Source: Pseudomonadota bacterium
GTDB taxonomy: Bacteria > Pseudomonadota > Alphaproteobacteria > Sphingomonadales > Sphingomonadaceae
DNA length: 8,125 nt
Direction: 5' to 3'
Assembly: GCA_030271565.1 (NCBI GenBank)
Contig: JARXKR010000100.1
Coordinates: 1-8,125 of the forward strand
This document shows, in pieces, positions 6,381 to 8,125 of the stretch. The notes under the pieces were generated by a model. That model made no database searches and was not told where the DNA came from. It worked only from the letters and a program-made list of their open reading frames with translations. Position 1 is the stretch's first letter. Every line of letters starts with the position of its first letter. The position numbers were made by a program, and so were the translations under genes.

Positions 6381-6993
6381 GGTCGTCGCGCTGGTCGATT
6401 ACGGCGCGGGCAATCTTCACTCGGTCGCCAACGCACTCAAAGCTGCCGGAGCCGACTCGGTGGCGGTCACCGCCGATCCGATGGTGGTCCGCGCCGCTGA
6501 CCGGATCGTCCTGCCCGGCGTGGGCAGTTTCAAGGCCTGCGCCGAGGGCCTGCGCGCGATTGTGGGCATGGAAGAAGCGCTGACCGAACGTGTCCGCGTG
6601 GGCGCTGCGCCGTTCCTCGGGATCTGCGTCGGGATGCAGTTGCTGGCGGATGCGGGCGTCGAGCATGGCACCACCCCCGGGCTCGGCTGGATCGGAGGGC
6701 AGGTCCGCGCCATCGAGCGCACCGACCCCGCGATCAAAATCCCGCACATGGGCTGGAACGACGTCGAACTGACCCCGCACACCGCGCTGATCGAGGCGGG
6801 CGAAGCCTATTTCCTCCACTCGTACCACTTCGTTCCTGACGACCCGCAACACATCGCGGCGATGACCGATCATGGCGGCGGACTGGTCGCCGCGGTGGCG
6901 CGCGATACGATTGTCGGGGTGCAGTTTCATCCGGAGAAGAGCCAGGGCTATGGTCTGGCTTTACTGGCGGATTTTCTGGAGTGGCGGCCTTGA
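6373..6993 (+). CDS. hisH: imidazole glycerol phosphate synthase, glutamine amidotransferase subunit HisH
   Basis: HisH releases ammonia from glutamine and channels it to HisF, which forms imidazoleglycerol phosphate and AICAR. The 206-residue protein is a class I glutamine amidotransferase. It shows the N-terminal VDYGAGNLHSV (8-18), the LPGVGSF loop (47-53) and the nucleophile elbow GICVGMQLL with Cys85 (83-91). The triad is completed by His186 and Glu188 in VQFHPEKS (183-190). YFLHSYHFVP (146-155) is also typical of HisH. The GTG at 6373 is chosen because it has a Shine-Dalgarno at 6359-6364 and gives the normal N-terminus; it overlaps hisB by eight bases, which suggests coupled translation. 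The stop codon lies inside the left arm of a repeat element that separates this gene from hisA. Its partner HisF probably begins at 8115. Confidence 0.96.
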   Translation: MAEVVALVDYGAGNLHSVANALKAAGADSVAVTADPMVVRAADRIVLPGVGSFKACAEGLRAIVGMEEALTERVRVGAAPFLGICVGMQLLADAGVEHGTTPGLGWIGGQVRAIERTDPAIKIPHMGWNDVELTPHTALIEAGEAYFLHSYHFVPDDPQHIAAMTDHGGGLVAAVARDTIVGVQFHPEKSQGYGLALLADFLEWRP

Positions 6994-7139
6994 GAACCCC
7001 CTCTCCAACTGCGGCTAGTTCGCTTCGCTCTCGAGCCTGCGTATCCTCCCCCGCGAGGGGGGAGGAGCGGCGCAGCGCAACCCCTCCCCCCTCGCGGGGG
7101 AGGGACAGCCGCGAAGCGGCAGGGAGAGGGGGGCTCAAG
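6989..7139. repeat. complex inverted-repeat element between hisH and hisA
   Basis: The 148-base gap between hisH and hisA is nearly all symmetric sequence. Outer arms 6989-7006 and 7123-7139 match (CTTGAG, then a C run, then TCTCC) apart from one base change and one indel. Inside them are two palindromes, 7044-7066 and 7081-7104 (core TCCCCCGCGAGGGGGGA or its complement), which are near-identical copies in opposite orientation. A small stem GCCGC-GAA-GCGGC (7108-7120) lies near the right end. The hisH stop is within the left arm, and the purine-rich right arm is the only sequence before hisA that can act as a ribosome binding site. No T run is present, so a simple terminator is unlikely. Confidence 0.85.
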
Positions 7140-7141
7140 CC

Positions 7142-7870
7142 TTGATCGTGTTCCCCGCAATCGACCTCAAAGGTGGTCAAGTCGTCCGCCTCGCCGAAGG
7201 CGATATGGCCCGCGCAACCGTTTACGGCGACGATCCGGCGGCGCAGGCGATGCTGTTTGCCGAGGCCGGATCGCAGTTCCTCCACGTGGTCGATCTCGAC
7301 GGATCGTTCGCGGGCCGCGCGGAGAACCGCGACGCGGTCGACGCGATCATCGAGGTGTTTCCCGGCCACATCCAGCTTGGCGGCGGGATCCGCGATGCCC
7401 GCGCGGTCGAAGGCTGGTTCAACGTCGGGGTCAGCCGCGTGGTGATGGGCACCGCCGCGCTCAAGGACCCGGAATTTGTGAAAGACATGGCGCGCGACTG
7501 GCCGGGCGGGATCGTGGTCGCGGTCGATGCCAAGGATGGCATGGTCGCGACCCAAGGCTGGTCCGAGGTGTCCGACGTGCCGGTCGTGGACATGGCGCGC
7601 CGCTTCGAGGACGCCGGGGTGGCGTCATTGTTGTTCACCGATATCGGCCGCGACGGGATGCTCAAGGGCTGCAACATCGCCGCAACGCTCGATCTGGCGC
7701 GGCGCACCGACTTGCCGGTGATCGCCAGTGGCGGGGTCAAGGGCCTTGACGATATCCGCATGCTGGCGCTGCACGCGCACGAGGGGATCGAAGGGGTGAT
7801 TACCGGGCGCGCGCTGTACGACGGGCGGCTCGATCTGGCGGCGGCGATTGCGATGGCGGAACGGACATGA
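7142..7870 (+). CDS. hisA: phosphoribosylformimino-5-aminoimidazole carboxamide ribotide (ProFAR) isomerase
   Basis: HisA isomerises ProFAR to PRFAR by an Amadori rearrangement, supplying the substrate of HisH-HisF. The 242-residue protein is a (beta-alpha)8 barrel. It begins FPAIDLKGGQVVRL (4-17) with catalytic Asp8, and the second catalytic Asp129 is in VAVDAKDG (126-133). Phosphate-binding motifs are LGGGIRD (79-85) in the first half, and the SGGV (in IASGGVKG) and VITGRALYDG segments in the second. The length is normal. The start is probably TTG at 7142 (MIVFPAID, as in relatives); GTG at 7148 is an alternative two codons later. No ATG fits. The purine-rich end of the upstream repeat (7122-7133) is the only Shine-Dalgarno-like sequence and its spacing is not ideal. 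The stop overlaps the next gene as ATGA. Confidence 0.96.
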   Translation: MIVFPAIDLKGGQVVRLAEGDMARATVYGDDPAAQAMLFAEAGSQFLHVVDLDGSFAGRAENRDAVDAIIEVFPGHIQLGGGIRDARAVEGWFNVGVSRVVMGTAALKDPEFVKDMARDWPGGIVVAVDAKDGMVATQGWSEVSDVPVVDMARRFEDAGVASLLFTDIGRDGMLKGCNIAATLDLARRTDLPVIASGGVKGLDDIRMLALHAHEGIEGVITGRALYDGRLDLAAAIAMAERT

Positions 7871-8118
7871 CTCAAGACGTTTTTTGGGCAGGCGTAGTCG
7901 CTCCGCTTCTGGGTGCGTACATGCTCTACGTATTCGTAAATGATCTGAGGCAAGGACAGATTGAGGCCTTTTTTGGTCGGACGATATGCGAAAAGCTCGG
8001 GCTCACAAGATTGACGCGCGACGTCAATCCGAACGCCTTTGGATTTGCTTTTGTTACAAACGCCATACTCATATTGATATTGCTCGTCGTTTCCCCGCTT
8101 TGGGCATTTACAAAATGA
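7867..8118 (+). CDS. small two-helix membrane protein of unknown function inside the his operon
   Basis: I do not recognise this 83-residue protein. Two hydrophobic segments, about residues 5-24 (VFWAGVVAPLLGAYMLYVFV) and 58-81 (ending ILILILLVVSPLWAF), should cross the inner membrane. A charged loop of about 33 residues (NDLRQGQIEAFFGRTICEKL and on) lies between them. A hand count gives about 48% GC for the gene, against about 65% in hisA, and codon use looks much less G/C-ending. The start ATG at 7867 shares ATGA with the hisA stop, and its own TGA at 8116 shares ATGA with what appears to be the hisF start. It is thus likely translated with its neighbours. The base composition suggests acquisition from elsewhere; a role in histidine synthesis is not implied by the sequence. 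Confidence 0.78.
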   Translation: MTQDVFWAGVVAPLLGAYMLYVFVNDLRQGQIEAFFGRTICEKLGLTRLTRDVNPNAFGFAFVTNAILILILLVVSPLWAFTK

Positions 8119-8125
8119 CCGTCCG
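8115..8125 (+). CDS. hisF: probable start of hisF (imidazole glycerol phosphate synthase cyclase subunit), cut by window edge
   Basis: Only 11 bases are visible: ATG at 8115, then codons for Thr, Val and the first two bases (CG) of an arginine codon. The ATG overlaps the preceding TGA as ATGA. HisF proteins of related bacteria, as I remember them, often begin M-T/L-x-R before the IPCLD motif, and hisF is the expected gene after hisA. The call rests mainly on operon context. Confidence 0.5.

Noticed and set aside
7044..7104. CRISPR-like repeat units
   Set aside because: Only two copies, in inverted orientation and self-palindromic, without regular spacers.
6734..7555. 273-residue minus-strand open frame spanning hisH, the repeat and hisA
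   Set aside because: It crosses two real genes and a repeat, is Arg/Pro/Ser-rich, and has no family features.
7222..7953. 243-residue minus-strand open frame opposite hisA
   Set aside because: Ser/Arg/Pro-rich low-complexity translation antisense to hisA.

Overview
The window is about 65% GC, densely coded DNA that looks like an alphaproteobacterial chromosome, most likely a member of the Sphingomonadales. The evidence is the his gene order, an alphaproteobacterial-type SspB next to hisB, and GC-rich intergenic repeats of a kind I associate with sphingomonads. This assignment is inferred from gene content; no database was consulted.

Left part (1-4059, plus strand): a catabolic cassette of two acyl-CoA dehydrogenase genes (the first cut by the window edge), a short-chain dehydrogenase/reductase (SDR) and an SMP-30/gluconolactonase-like protein. 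The first dehydrogenase has the usual catalytic-glutamate motif; the second lacks it, which suggests an unequal pair of subunits. Inverted-repeat elements fill the two intergenic gaps (993-1090 and 2262-2334). The SDR and SMP-30 genes are one base apart. The natural substrate cannot be read from the sequence.

Middle part (4056-5703, minus strand): sspB, a small unrecognised basic protein and gmk, read as one likely operon towards the left. gmk converges on the SMP-30 gene and their stop codons overlap at one TTAA.

Right part (5787 to the end, plus strand): the histidine operon hisB-hisH-hisA, then a small two-helix membrane protein, then the first codons of a gene that is probably hisF. hisH overlaps hisB. 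hisA follows a 148-base gap that is nearly all repeat element, and probably starts at TTG. HisB makes imidazole acetol-phosphate; HisA makes PRFAR, the substrate of the HisH-HisF synthase. A candidate promoter places hisB transcription within a few bases of its ATG, so the message may be leaderless.

Most of the window is ordinary metabolism and housekeeping. The points that stand out are the low-GC (about 48%) membrane-protein gene joined by ATGA overlaps to hisA on one side and probably hisF on the other, the repeat that carries the hisA translation start region, and the unequal acyl-CoA dehydrogenase pair. No mobile-element gene, CRISPR array, RNA gene or defence system was seen.
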